Shown here: one piece after another, positions 39,211 to 49,574 of the stretch
How the letters are laid out: each line of letters opens with the position of its first letter
Position numbering within the stretch: the stretch's first letter is position 1
Notes under the pieces: generated by a model
The model's database searches: none
Told to the model about the DNA's origin: nothing
The model's input: the letters and a program-made list of their open reading frames with translations, nothing else
Program-made: the position numbers and the translations under genes
NCBI RefSeq assembly: GCF_954871325.1
Contig: NC_088775.1
Span: 91,394,805 to 91,458,804, forward strand
Direction of reading: 5' to 3'
Origin: Gordionus sp. m RMFG-2023
Lineage: Eukaryota; Nematomorpha; Gordioida; Chordodea; Parachordodidae
DNA length: 64,000 nucleotides

Positions 39211-39878
39211 GGGAGGGGGTAAAAATATTAAAAATTGGATATTATTTTCAAATAACAAAACATCTAGCATAAAACTAAGAAGAAAATTCTCATTGCCCGT
39301 CATTTTTGACGGTCTATCTACTAGTATTATATAATGTTAATTGGTTGGGAAAATTTTAATAATAATGATATTATTTTTTTTATTAATTAAGTACGATTCG
39401 ATATACTTTTTGTGAATTACTTTATTTTTTTTATGATTTGGTGAATTATATAATTTATTTTATTTTTACTAATAATTATTTAGCACAAATTATTTAGCTG
39501 ATATTCTTTTAATTGGATTAATAAAAAGGAGAATTTAAAAATTCCAAGAAATTTAGTAACCCGTAGAGAATTGTGTTAGTGTTGACGGCGTACCAGAATC
39601 ATCATAATTCTGGATTAATTCGTTAATAAAAGGTAAAAACTAAAAAAAAATTTCTATTTAAAAATTTTTTTTGAACATAAAGCAATTGTAATTTTTTTTG
39701 TTATTGTGTAAATATCTTTTTAGAATTTTAATTGGTAAATTCATTTAAATTTTGTAAGAATATTTTTAGATTAATTCGATTAGAACCAAAGTTTTATTTA
39801 TAATATATATTTTTGTAACAACGTAATTTTGGATTGCATTAAATTTTTAATATGCGATGGGTTTGTATTTTGATAAGT
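39211..39878. other. Spacer left of the hAT element
   Basis: Contains a plus-strand segment near 39580-39615 (gacggcgtaccagaatcatc) that is less biased in composition. It may belong with the LTR-retrotransposon relic that resumes at ~43.8 kb on the other side of the hAT insertion. That is position-based inference only. Confidence 0.4.
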
Positions 39879-39886
39879 ACTGAGCC
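39879..39886. repeat. 8-bp TSD of hAT element, left (ACTGAGCC)
   Basis: ACTGAGCC directly precedes the left terminus and is repeated exactly at 43791-43798. Confidence 0.95.
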
Positions 39887-40090
39887 CAGGGTTGCCAGGT
39901 CAAAATTTTCAAATTGTGGGAGAAATTCGGTATTTTGTGGGAGTAATATAAAAATTGTAAGAGAAATATAAAAATTGCTAAAAAAAAAAAATTTGCAGGC
40001 CGAAGGCCCGCAAAAGCCCGGCCTGCGGCCGGGATTTAAAATTGACTTAGTTATCCGCTTATTATTTTTTATAAATATAAAATCGAATCT

Positions 40091-40235
40091 ATTTTCCAAA
40101 ATAAAATAGGTAATTATTTTTCAAAATAAAATAGCCAACTATTTTTCAAAATAAAATATCCAACTCTTTTTCAAAATAAAATAGGTAACTATTTTCCAAA
40201 ATAAAATACGCAACTATTTTTCAAAATAGGTAATT
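40091..40235. repeat. 25-bp minisatellite, about six units
   Basis: Units begin at 40091, 40116, 40141, 40166, 40191 and 40216, exactly 25 bp apart, each close to atttttcaaaataaaatag plus a variable 5-base end such as gtaac or ccaac. The last unit is shortened. It lies inside the left part of the hAT element. Confidence 0.9.
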
Positions 40236-40284
40236 ATAGTACGACACAAAATTTCTTAAATACTATCTTTATTATTAAAATAGA

Positions 40285-40602
40285 AAAAAAAACAATGAAA
40301 TATTCCAAATTCACAAATTTTATTTTTACACCGATTGTTATCTCTTCCCTTGGACATATGCCAAGTGGAACTTTAAAGTTTTTAAAAAATATAGGGGATA
40401 AGATAAGAGCCCTTACATCAGAACCTAAAGAATTTTATTTCTTAAAACAAAACCTACAAATCATAATTTTAAAATATAATTACGCATGTTTTTTGGGAAC
40501 ATGTAGTCCCACCACGGTTTTTATATAATATATTTTATTTTTGATGTGAGAAAACTATATATTGAATAAAATCGTCCTTATTAAAAAAAAAAAAAAAAAA
40601 AA
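40285..40602 (+). mobile_element. 3' end of RLE-type LINE with poly-A tail
   Basis: A severely 5'-truncated copy. The frame 40295-40528 reads MKYSKFTNFIF, SLGHMPSGTLKFLKNIGDKI and FLGT. This is the extreme C-terminus of the reverse transcriptase/endonuclease protein also present at 52.5-54.55 kb. That copy has the same MKYSKFTN start but lacks about 90 bp in the middle. A ~55-bp untranslated stretch follows, then a run of about 20 A (40580-40600). It is inserted into the hAT element. The target-site duplication is not clear. Confidence 0.8.
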
Positions 40603-40705
40603 ATTGATTTATTATAATATATTAATTTTGTTTAAAAATAATAACAAACAATCTTTTTTAAATACAAAAGAATGTAAACAAGATAAAATTTTATAAAAAA
40701 ATTGT

Positions 40706-40775
40706 AATTTTACAATGTAAAAAAATATATTTTATGCTAATGTATAAATAAGATTTTATAAAAAAACAAACAATT
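40706..40775 (+). repeat. ~65-bp direct repeat, left copy (with 41812-41875)
   Basis: aattttacaatgtaaaa, a tatgctaatgtataaa segment and agattttataaaa recur in the same order at 41812-41875. The two copies bracket the plus-strand transposase copy. The right copy lies in what would be the 3' untranslated region of the minus-strand transposase. Confidence 0.65.
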
Positions 40776-40845
40776 TTAAATTTACAATGTAAAAAATAAT
40801 TATAATCAGTACGGGGAAGTTGTTCTACAGTATTTAGTTAATACA

Positions 40846-41811
40846 ATGGGGGAAGGGGATATTTTGAAGCATCAAAAATCTTCAAAGCATAAATCAATAC
40901 AGGGCAGTCTATCAACATCTATTGCAAAACAAAAATATTCTTCAAAAATAAGAAATAATAGAGATGCAACTACAGTTGCGGAAATGGTAAATACCTATCA
41001 TGCAGTACAACATTCAGAGAGCTACTTAACATCACAATGTTGGTAGAATCTTTCCCCATAATATTTAATGACTAATATAAATGAAAAGTATACTTTGTAG
41101 AACACAAATGAGCAAGGCTATCATCAATGTTTTAGGATATAAATCCAGAAGGTCAATTCTTGACGATTTGAAAGATGTGCAAACATATGCAATTCTAACA
41201 GTTGCATCTAATAAGGAGATATCAAAACATTTCCCTTGATCCCCTATTTCAACAAAATTAATGTCATTTCAATAAAACTATTAAAAAAATTTTCTCCAGA
41301 TATGAAATATCCAAAGACATAGCTAACCATATATAATGGTAAATATGGCAGATTTGGCATTACCAATGAATTGCATGGCAGCTTTCTGATCTGATAATTC
41401 CTCAGTTAATTTGGCAAAACCAGAATGTATTTACAGAATTGAGTCAGCATAATGTTGGTTGACAGGTTCCTCCTAATACGCGCCATCGTAGAATTTTAAA
41501 ATTTTACAAACCTTTAATAAATAAATAGATTATAAAAGCTGTCCTAATATTTTGAAAAAAATTTTCAAAAATAAATGGCAGAAATATATTTAGGAATTTT
41601 ACATATAGGAAATCTACTATATGCTGTTAATATGCAGTTGCAATTAGAAGAATATAATTTAATAAAGTTTCACTAAATTATGCTGCAGAAATACCAAAGT
41701 AAGAATATACTATTATAGGATAATTATTAATAGGATTTAATATGATGTCATGTTTGAGGAGATTGTAATGCTTCTTATTTTTATGATTTGCCAAAATATT
41801 CAAAATATTAA
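40846..41811 (+). pseudogene. Second hAT transposase copy, opposite orientation, decayed
   Basis: The open frame 40846-41046 reads GEGDILKHQKSSKHKSIQG (end of a BED-type finger: H-x4-H) and continues VNTYHAVQHSESYLTSQCW. After stops and shifts, pieces follow that match the minus-strand transposase: SRRSILDDLKD (41148-41180), ISIKLLKKFSPD (41266-41300), a YLGILHIGNLLYAVNMQLQ-like stretch (41590-41650) and a DVMFEEIV stretch (41745-41770). These are in N-to-C order, so this is an almost full-length relic lacking part of the catalytic core. It retains the N-terminal finger that the minus-strand copy lacks. Confidence 0.75.
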
Positions 41812-41875
41812 TTTTACAATGTAAAATAAATTTATTTGATTTTATGCAAATGTATAAACAAGATTTTATAAAATA
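41812..41875 (+). repeat. ~65-bp direct repeat, right copy
   Basis: Partner of 40706-40775 (see that entry). The pair suggests that the plus-strand copy arrived with, or generated, a duplication of this segment. Confidence 0.65.
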
Positions 41876-41895
41876 TAGAAAGTCAAATAGTTATA

Positions 41896-43390
41896 GTTAA
41901 TTATATTTTATTTGAGATTTAAATAATGGAACTAAACGTTTACCGTCGTTATTAAGATATTTATAAAATTCCTGGCATGACATTTTATAATTTTGTTTAA
42001 CCATTAACTCGGCCTCTAATGTTGTTAAAGCAATTCGATTTCTCTCCTTTCTCCAGGCAATCCTAATCAGGCTAAAAATGCGCTCCGATGGGCATTAGAA
42101 TGAGGTAAGGAGAAAACATACTCGCAAATTTTTTCCAAGCATGGGGATTTATCGTTATTACGAAAAAATTCCACCCATTTCTCCTCTGATTTTAGACCAT
42201 CTAACTTTAAATATTCTGGCGAATCATAAAAAATGGAAAAAATTACAATCTCTTCAAACAAGGCTTCAATGTCTATCGGTAATTTTAATATATTTATTAA
42301 ATTACAAAAACCATCAAATGATGGTTTCTGTTCCAAGGTCATAATATTTATACACTTGTAAATAGAGTTATTAAAATCAAATCTTGATTGTAAATATTCC
42401 AAAATTGTCTTAATAAAAATATTTGTTTCATTTAAAAATACGTTAATTATAGTAATATTTGAACATTTTAATATGATATTTTTAGCAATAGCGCCATAAA
42501 ATTTATTATCTATTTTTAAATGTAGAGATGAACAGAGCTGTAGCATGATTTTGTAAATCTTTATCAATAAAGAATCTTCTGATTGTAACTGAATATTAAC
42601 TACATGAAGTAGATTTCCTACATGTGAAACTAATCCCAAATATGCTTCTGACATTTCATCCTCGAAAAATTTTTTAAAAATTTTGGGATAGCTTTTAAAA
42701 TCTTTATTTAAGAAGAATTTCTTTAAGGGTTCATAAAATTTTAAAATTCTCTCGATGGCAGGTATTAATGATAACCACCTGATAGGTACATATCGCAACA
42801 ACTCACACCATTCCAAATCAGACCACTCCACCAATTATTTTAATTCAGTGACTCTTTTAGTTGATGAACTAAATTCGTTAAAACATTTCATCACAATTAC
42901 TTCGACATCTACAGATAGTACATTCATTGCTTGCAAGAATTATGCAGTATAAGGCATATACAGCCAATTGGTATTAATTCATTATTACACTTTGATTTTT
43001 GCCAAAATTAACAGAGGCATTATCAGCGCAGAAAGCTGACATGAAACTCATTGATAACCCTGAAGCTATATTTACCATTATGTGGTTAGCTATATCGTTG
43101 GATTTTTCACTATCGGATGAAAAAAATTTCAATAGTTTTATAGAAATGCCCTTATTCTTGTTGAAATAGCGAAGGATCAGGGGAAATGTTTTAATATTTA
43201 CCTTATTTGATGCGTCTGTTAAAATAGCATATGGATGTCCTTCTTTCAAATCGTCTAGAATTGACCTCTTGGATTCAGGGTCTAACACATTTGTGATAGC
43301 CTTTCTCATTTTTGTCCTACCACAAGTAAAGTTAGCACTTATTTTGGAGTCGTTAAATATAATGGGGAAAAGATTCCACCCACATTGTGA
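41896..43390 (-). pseudogene. hAT transposase (minus strand), nearly continuous, N-terminal finger missing
   Basis: From 43390 leftwards the frame gives SSQCGWNLFPIIFNDSKIS, MRKAITNVLDPESKR, AILTDASNKVNIKTFPLI and FCADNASVNFGKN (conserved catalytic-domain block ending about 42974). After a short interrupted stretch (H-x3-N-x-C-like remnant) it resumes at 42834 with RWLSLIPAIERILKFYE and an open run of 255 codons to PHSNA at 42067. One frame change near 42090 leads into IRIAWRKERNRIALTT, the hAT dimerisation end, with a stop near 41896. These blocks match the BED/DUF4371-type hAT transposases of animals. Few lesions are present. The N-terminal zinc finger is absent on this strand. Confidence 0.85.
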
Positions 43391-43790
43391 TGAATTCTAG
43401 ATAACGATATAAAATATATTAAGTAATTTAAAATATATGTATAATAATTATACATACTCTAACTTCTATTCTTTCTAACACAAAAATTTTGCAAATGTCG
43501 AGTGGAGAATTTTATAAAAAATATATTTTAGAGCGGAAAAATAAAATAAAAGAACTAGACATATTTTTCGAATAAATATTTAAATTTTATTTTAAAAATA
43601 TAAAAATAATCAAATACTGTCTTTCAAAATTATTATTTATAAAACATTAAAATGCTAAAAAAAAATTGTGAGAGAAATTAAAAAATTGTGGGAGCTTTTT
43701 GTGGGAGATTTCTAATTGTGAAAGTTTTGTGTGGGTAAACTAAAAAATTGCGGGAGACTCCCACTGATGGGGGGAGACATGGCAACCCTG

Positions 43791-43798
43791 ACTGAGCC
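43791..43798. repeat. 8-bp TSD of hAT element, right (ACTGAGCC)
   Basis: Exact copy of 39879-39886 immediately outside the right terminus. Confidence 0.95.
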
Positions 43799-45000
43799 TA
43801 GTTTTCTTAATAAGATTTCAATATTTAAGTATATGGGTTATAAAATTTTGTATCAAAACCTTAATTAATTACGTTAGTATTAATCTTAATTATATATTTA
43901 ATATATATTACATTAAAATTTTTATTCAGAAGATGTACCTCTGTTGTGACGAATGCATATGGTAATTTGAGGAAAGACACTCTGGTGTCGTCTGATTGTT
44001 TTATGATTCGGACTTGGAAAGTAGTTTAAACGGAGTTTTAAATGAAATCAAGAACGGCAGACGAGAAATGGTAAAAATGGTGAAATATAATAACGATGAT
44101 CGTTCGGAATTTAAAAGAGATATGTGGTTATCCTCCAGGAATTGAAAGATAAGATTAAGATTATATATCAAGATGTGCATAAATTGATTAATTTGAATAG
44201 TAATGCGGGTAAAACCAGATATGTGGTCAGACCGGATCAAATAGAAAAAATATTTCCAATAAAAAAGGTTTCTCCGAGAATAAAAAAATCCTTGAAGATT
44301 TGAGATGTACCCGCTGTAGTTATAAGGGCTACAAGGTAGAGAGATGTATTGTCAAGGAACAAAATTTTCTTGAGGGTTTTCAGTTAAGGAAATCGATATT
44401 AGAAAAAATGTTAAAAAATTTCTGGTATTAACACGAACAAATTTGAAGCAATCAAATTATGGTAAATCCCGTTTGTGTTTTAAATGTAATAAACAGGGAC
44501 ATGTGGCCATGAATTTTCCCGAAGACTGACTATATGATTGCAGGTTAGGTAGGAGACCAAGAAGTCAAAATGTTAATAAATTGTATAATAAGGCTGAAAT
44601 GAGATATGATTCTCATGAAAGCAGTGATTTTAATGGAAATTTTTTTTTTCATGATGTTTAAAATTGAAAATATTGAAAGTTATAATAATTTTTAATATGA
44701 AATCCTAAAGGTATTGGTAAATATTCCGATAAAAGAATGTTAATAATTTCAAATGTGAAAAATATTCTAGTGATATTGATAAAATATATATGAATATTGG
44801 GAATAAACCTCTAAATTCCGAGTTTGATGTTTCAGATAGATTAATTATTAATCAGTCTATTAGAACGTATGAGATTTTAGGCTAATAGAACAATGTCCTT
44901 GTCCTAGAGTTACAATAAGAGTTGATTCGAGCAACAACGATATGTTGTTCGACACGGGGGCTAGCATTTCGATAATGTCTAGAGATTTCCTTCGTTAATT
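43799..45000 (+). mobile_element. LTR-retrotransposon fossil: gag zinc knuckle and protease
   Basis: A plus-strand relic without a long open frame. Around 44475-44520 a translated stretch reads CFKCNKQGHV, a CCHC-type zinc-knuckle signature of gag nucleocapsid. Around 44947-44975 another reads FDTGASISIMS, the aspartic-protease active-site block. The order (knuckle, then protease 470 bp later) is that of gag-pol in LTR retrotransposons. No reverse transcriptase, integrase or LTR was recognised, so the clade cannot be given. The relic is broken in several places. It was also interrupted, if it extends left, by the hAT insertion. It abuts the right inverted arm. Confidence 0.7.
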
Positions 45001-45018
45001 TATTAGTTTATCTCAAAA

Positions 45019-46270
45019 ATAAAAGCTTTATTATGTTGGGATCCTAAGATAGAATTGATTATCGTGGTGCGGTCTGGTTGATAAAAAAGGAGAGGATCCC
45101 TTGATAATAAAGTGAACTCTAATAATTATATTAGAATTTGCAAACAATACCTAAAACTCCCTAGACTCAGAAAAAAGGAATAAAAATTTAATATAGAAAT
45201 ACACAATAATGAAGAAAATCATTATGAAAAATTATAAATTTTACAAAAAAAATTAACTAAGATTTTTCAAAAAAAATTCTGAAAAAATTAAAAATTTTAT
45301 TTAGCATATTTAGCATTTGTTTAAGATTTATTTTTTTTAAAAATAGGTGAAAAAATTCTAAGAATATATAATATTTTTTAAAAATTATTTTTTAATGACA
45401 TATTATATAAATTTCACATATAAGTTAACTCTTGCTAATTTAATATACAATAAGTAACGAAATATCCTTAAAACTTATGGTTTAAGATTTTATGTTGGTA
45501 AATCATTATTAATATTTTTTTTTTCTTTTAATTAATGCATCGCAATATATTCATAGTTTTGCCGTAAATGCTCTGCATACCGCGATAAAAAATCTTCCTA
45601 CAATGGGTTCGCCATTAAAGTATTGCTAAAATTTGTTTAAATGAAAGTTTCGCTCACATCTATTTGCTCGAGAGTGTTCGCTGAGTTTTACAGAAATCAA
45701 TTTGCTGTAAAAGGTTCGCGATATTGTCTTCAATGAATGTTTCGGGGTAATTATCTCGAAATTGGTATAGCAATATTACCTTTGCTCAATTTCTTAGCGA
45801 TACATTAAATTTCGTGATAATGGTTTCGATAAAATTTGTTTCGTAATAAAGATTTTTAATACTGGGTTGGTTGCTTATCAAATTTTTTTTATCACTTAAA
45901 ATTTTTATTAAGCAAAACATAGGTCACGTAATTTTTTTTTTGAATAACAACAACAAAATCTCTGGGGTATTACTATGTTTTATATTGATGAGAAATTAGG
46001 GATAATAAACAGTACTTAATGTTTTAACAAGTCGGATTTTTGATTTTTTTTATTTGGATAACTATTGCCAAAATTTACTCAACTATTTATATATATATAT
46101 ATATTAACTCTGACCTATATTTTCTAATTATAAGCATTAGCTACCTTCTAAAATATAGGAGATAAATTTTAAATTCATATCCGAAACTCTTATAATGATT
46201 GCTGTATTTTTAATTTTTTGCCATAATTATAGTATATATCCAAATTTGCTATGAATTATAAAAGGAGATA
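45019..46270 (-). repeat. Right arm of the ~1.2-kb inverted repeat pair
   Basis: Reverse-complement partner of 35401-36618. It begins at aagctttattatgttggga and ends at gctatgaattataaaaggag. It carries the same array of TTCG/TTTCG motifs (45600-45850): gggttcgcc, gtttcgctc, gtgttcgctg, ggttcgcgat, gtttcgggg, ctcgaaat, ggtttcgat and gtttcgtaa. It begins about 60 bases after the protease-like block of the LTR fossil. Confidence 0.8.
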
Positions 46271-46364
46271 AACTATAATCAGATGCAAAATTATTAAAAA
46301 AATTATTCTGTAATTAGCTACCTACGATGAGGTGTAAATATAATTTAAATTTTTATTGTACTTC

Positions 46365-46995
46365 ACCGCTTCACGGTTATTGTGAATGCAGGGTTAGTGT
46401 TCATATGAGGTAAAGGGAGATAATAGAATTTGCTTTATCGAATGATGTCACTTATTCTTTTTCTATTTCTTATTTTTTTAAATGATCTTTTACATAATGA
46501 TTATTTTAAAGCCTTAATATTTCTCTTTTTTTCTCTGAATATAGCTTAAAGAAAATAATTATTAAAATTTTGAATCAGTACTAGAAAATGTAGAATGCAC
46601 TTTTAGTTCGACAGAGTGCTAAAGGGGGTATTTGTTTTGAATATGGCAAAAAAATCTTATATTTTAGGCTCCAAAATATATATATTATATATGAAATAAA
46701 AAAGAATTTTATTTCTTGTTTATACGTTTTTAGAAGCCTAGTTTTTAAAAAATATTTTTGAAACCTTATTTTGGCAGATAGGATATTTGATTACTCGCGA
46801 AAACTATTAACCTTAACATTGATTTAATATAAACTTTGTTTTAATGCATATTTCTCAGCCAGACATGTTATTGAATGTAAATTAAAGTAAGTTTTAATCT
46901 TTTTATGTGTTTTCTCGATTTGCACGTTGGTTGAAAAATTTAAAATTAGGAATAATTATATAATATTAAAATATATAATAAAATATATAATAAAA
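46365..46995 (-). repeat. Dispersed repeat, inverted copy of 16140-17010
   Basis: Shares with the 16.1-kb copy, in reverse complement, the caccgcttcacg/gaatgcagggttagtgttca end, the ctctgaatatagcttaaag and agaatgcacttttagttcga blocks, ttaaccttaacattga and cagccagacatgtta. It lies just outside the right inverted arm; the left arm has no such neighbour. Confidence 0.7.
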
Positions 46996-47676
46996 TACCT
47001 GATTTTAGTGAATATAATTTAATTTTGTAAACTTTAGTTAAATTTTTAAAACATTGTATTTAAGCCTCCTCGATAATATTTCTATGTCATTTCATTCATT
47101 AGGCCCTCCATCGAGAATTAAATTTTAATTATATTTTCGTTTTTTATGTAAATTTGTTTAATTTTACTAATTTATTAATCCTACATTTAAAATAAAACCA
47201 ATTAATTTTAAGCGCAATTTTTTTTGTCGCTAAATTAATAATAGCGCGATTTAATTTTATTATATTCATTAATGTCTATTGGTTTAGTGATGCACAAATT
47301 TTCGCTTATTTAATTCGCTCAAAATTGTATTAATTATTCGCGCTTCACATGATCAAGCCTTCACATATTTAGATTTATTCACGTTATAATATAAAACCTA
47401 TTAGGTGGTAGTAAGTCAAGTTCATGCCTTTATTTTCGTCGACTCGTAACATGATTTTATTTCCCTTGTTTAATTTGCGTCACATGATTAGTTTTGCGTT
47501 ATCCATTGGCTCTTTTTATTAATTTTTACTTTCGCTTCTGGATATATATTTAGCTACAAATTAATTTATTATCACTTTAAATTATTTTTATATATAGTCG
47601 CGCCATTTACTCAATTAAATTACTTGCCTTACGCTCTTATTTTATTAATGATCAGATTATTATATTACAACGATAG
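46996..47676. promoter_or_regulatory. Candidate 5' untranslated/promoter region of the RLE-type LINE piece
   Basis: This is less A+T-biased than its surroundings and free of the repeats seen elsewhere. It has two copies of TCACATGAT (about 47346 and 47482), an inverted CCAAT-like cattggctc (47505-47513), several cgctt/gcgc words and a ttataatataaaacc TATA-like site near 47387. It lies directly upstream of the finger-coding fragment. Internal promoters in 5' untranslated regions are usual for non-LTR retrotransposons. The assignment is inference from position and motifs only. Confidence 0.3.
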
Positions 47677-48151
47677 CCATCCAACTTTGAATCTAAAATC
47701 TGCCCTTCCTGCTTGAAACTTATTCATTTACCAAATGATAGTGTAGTTAGGGTTCATAGACCAATCATTAACAAGTGTCCTAATTCAAGACTTTCACCTC
47801 TCTCCCAGAAGGCTCAATCGTTTTCCAGCCCTTTTATAGATTCCCATTATTGACTCCTCCAATACCTCTTTTTCAGACTTATTTCTCAAAACCACATTTT
47901 ATAAAATTTTAAAAATGAGACAGAATGGTTTCAATTCCTTATCTTTGAATATAAAACTTTTACGTTTATTACAAATCCTCAAGATTTCTTTAATCCATAC
48001 TGCCTGCAATGTTTTCTCCCATCTTAAAGAGTTTAAGGGTTCCAATATTTTATATAACAAAAAAATATTTCTCCGCTTAAAGCTAAACCTATTTCAAAGA
48101 AAATCGACTGTTCTAATGTTACATATCTTGAAAATTAATTATTATGCTTAG
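47677..48151 (+). pseudogene. N-terminal zinc-finger fragment of an RLE-type LINE protein (probable)
   Basis: From 47677 an open frame of 58 codons (no ATG at its start) reads ICPSCLKLIHLPNDSVVRVH and then KCPNS. This C-x2-C ... H ... C pattern resembles the single N-terminal finger of the non-LTR protein family represented at 52.5 kb. It ends at TGA (47851). The adjacent frame, open from 47840, continues SSNTSFSDLFLK, FYKILKMRQNGF and KLLRLLQILKIS to 48151. It loosely resembles the SDFL...ILKRIPK...KL..LL block that follows in that family. One frame change is implied. Family membership is inference; an unrelated finger gene is possible. Confidence 0.45.
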
Positions 48152-49193
48152 ATTGTGCTTATAGAAAATATTTTTAAACAGGCAAAACTCTCGTTGCCTA
48201 AAATATCTGCTATACACTTAGAGTTACTAATATATAGGTGTTCTAACTTTACAATGTAATCATCGAAGGCCAACAGCTGAGTAAAAAATAAAATGAGTGT
48301 TAAAGTGATCAAGGCATTCTTTTCTAAGTTATTGGCATATCAGCGGTTGAAAATAAATGAATGAAGTTACTATGTAAAAGTAGTCCACAAAACAATTTGT
48401 AAGAAGGAATGTAAAGAGAATGCATATTTATATGGGTCCGATCTTATCTTTGACGTCTACTCATGAATCTTTAATGAAAATTAAGAATTTTGTTGGATGC
48501 TTGGGAAAGCTATAACCAGATGTGATAGAAGCTAAATCGAAAGGAGGCAATCTTCCAATTCTTGTTTGAAAGATTCTAATTAGTGAAAAGCTCAAATAAA
48601 ATGGTTCGTACTATTTCCGAATGTAGTAAAAAGTTTTAAATTTTGTAAAAACTAAATCATCCCACAACTCAAATGCATAATTATATAACAAATATTTTTT
48701 TACAAAAATCCACTTCTATATATATTTTCATAAATCCTCAATTGCTCAAATTTATATCTTAATCACACTTAAAATCACCAATTGAATATTTTTTTAACCC
48801 TATATATACATATATATCCCTGCTCATTATAATCCCCAACATTTAAATATTCAGCAATCTTTTCTGTCCTGCATTACCTTAGGTCTGTTTTCCTAATGCC
48901 TATTCACAATTCAATGAGTCTTAAGGCCTACCTAATAATAAGACAATACCTATTGTCAAATATTGGATGTAATATATAAATCTAGACATATAATACCACA
49001 AATATTATTGTCTTAAATGGCCAAAATTACGACCTCTAATAACACAAATATTATTGTCTTAAATGGGCCAAAATGAATCAAATATTATTAACCAATAATA
49101 TACATCATATATATAATAAATAAATAATTTTATTTTCATTTTCAGTCCTAATACTCATTACATACTTTCTATCCTTTTCCTTATTAGCTAAAT
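48152..49193. other. Spacer with a short direct repeat
   Basis: The segment acaaatattattgtcttaaa plus tgg and ccaaaat occurs twice, at about 48993 and 49041, 48 bp apart. Otherwise no frame or element was recognised. The block 48430-48600 is somewhat less A+T-rich. Confidence 0.45.
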
Positions 49194-49228
49194 ATCTAAA
49201 ACAAAATGCTAAAATCCCTTATACTCAC

Positions 49229-49420
49229 TTCTTTCTGACAACCTGTATAGTGGTTAATAAATGCGTTGTGTACCAAATCTTGTGTTGCTGATCCTAGGTC
49301 ACAGTAAGCAACTGTAAAAATGCCCTTACTCTCAACCCTTCCTGTAATCTTCCTGCCATTTGTACAAATAACAAAAATATCACACTTATACCCTTCAATT
49401 TCTTTATTTGCCATAAACAT
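49229..49420 (-). CDS. Exon-like frame, 64 codons, function unknown
   Basis: Read on the minus strand from ATG at 49420: MANKEIEGYKCDIFVICTNG, then RKITGRVESKG, a CDLGSATQDLV stretch, INHYTGCQ and KE. The frame is followed at 49228-49223 by GTGAGT, a strong splice-donor sequence; reading through it meets a stop at 49196. Amino-acid usage is balanced (G, D, T, V, C present), unlike the I/N/K/Y/F-rich random frames of the window. I recognise no domain. CTNGRKITGRV vaguely recalls the CxxNGRxxTGRV stretch of FLYWCH-type fingers, which would link it to transposon-derived genes, but this is weak. It could be a host exon or part of an unrecognised element. Confidence 0.35.
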
Positions 49421-49493
49421 TCATAATATAATATTAACATTAATTTGAAAAAATAAACAATATAATCCAATTTACTTTGTGAAATCTTCAAGA

Positions 49494-49574
49494 TTAGTCC
49501 AAATCATCCAATATATTCCGTGCATTCTGGACTTTGTCCTCCCATACTGTCATCCCGTGATCCACATCACCCTT
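49494..49574 (-). CDS. Exon-like frame, 26 codons plus stop, function unknown
   Basis: On the minus strand, after a possible acceptor (AATTAG ending at 49575), the sequence reads KGDVDHGMTVWEDKVQNARN and then ILDDLD-stop. This D/E/V/W-containing composition is unusual here. A second possible donor (GTAAAT) lies 24 bases beyond the stop. It lies 75 bp upstream, on the same strand, of the 64-codon exon-like frame. The in-frame stop argues against a simple two-exon join. Protein-like but unassigned. Confidence 0.22.
   Translation of the reverse strand, partial: KGDVDHGMTVWEDKVQNARNILDDLD

Larger units (their letters stand above)
39887..43790 (-). mobile_element. hAT DNA transposon, 3904 bp, with internal rearrangement
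   Basis: The termini are CAGGGTTGCCAGGTC (39887-39901) and, in reverse complement, CAGGGTTGCCATGTC (43776-43790), 14 of 15 identical, with perfect 8-bp duplications outside. Subterminal tgtgggag and gtgagagaa motifs occur near both ends. A GC-rich patch at 39995-40033 (gcccgcaaaagcccggcctg) sits inside the left end. Its main transposase lies on the minus strand (41896-43390). The left half additionally carries a minisatellite, a LINE 3' fragment and an oppositely oriented second transposase copy. Perfect duplications with decayed coding suggest an intermediate age. Confidence 0.93.

Noticed and set aside
42141-42952. Plus-strand frames of 65-67 codons
   Set aside because: Antisense shadows of the minus-strand hAT transposase.
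44001-44240. 79-codon minus-strand frame in the LTR fossil
   Set aside because: Antisense to the gag-like relic; no similarity of its own.
35401-46270. Polinton-type element suggested by long inverted arms
   Set aside because: No Polinton gene signature (polymerase B, integrase, packaging ATPase, capsid) was seen between the arms; only hAT, LINE and gag/protease relics.
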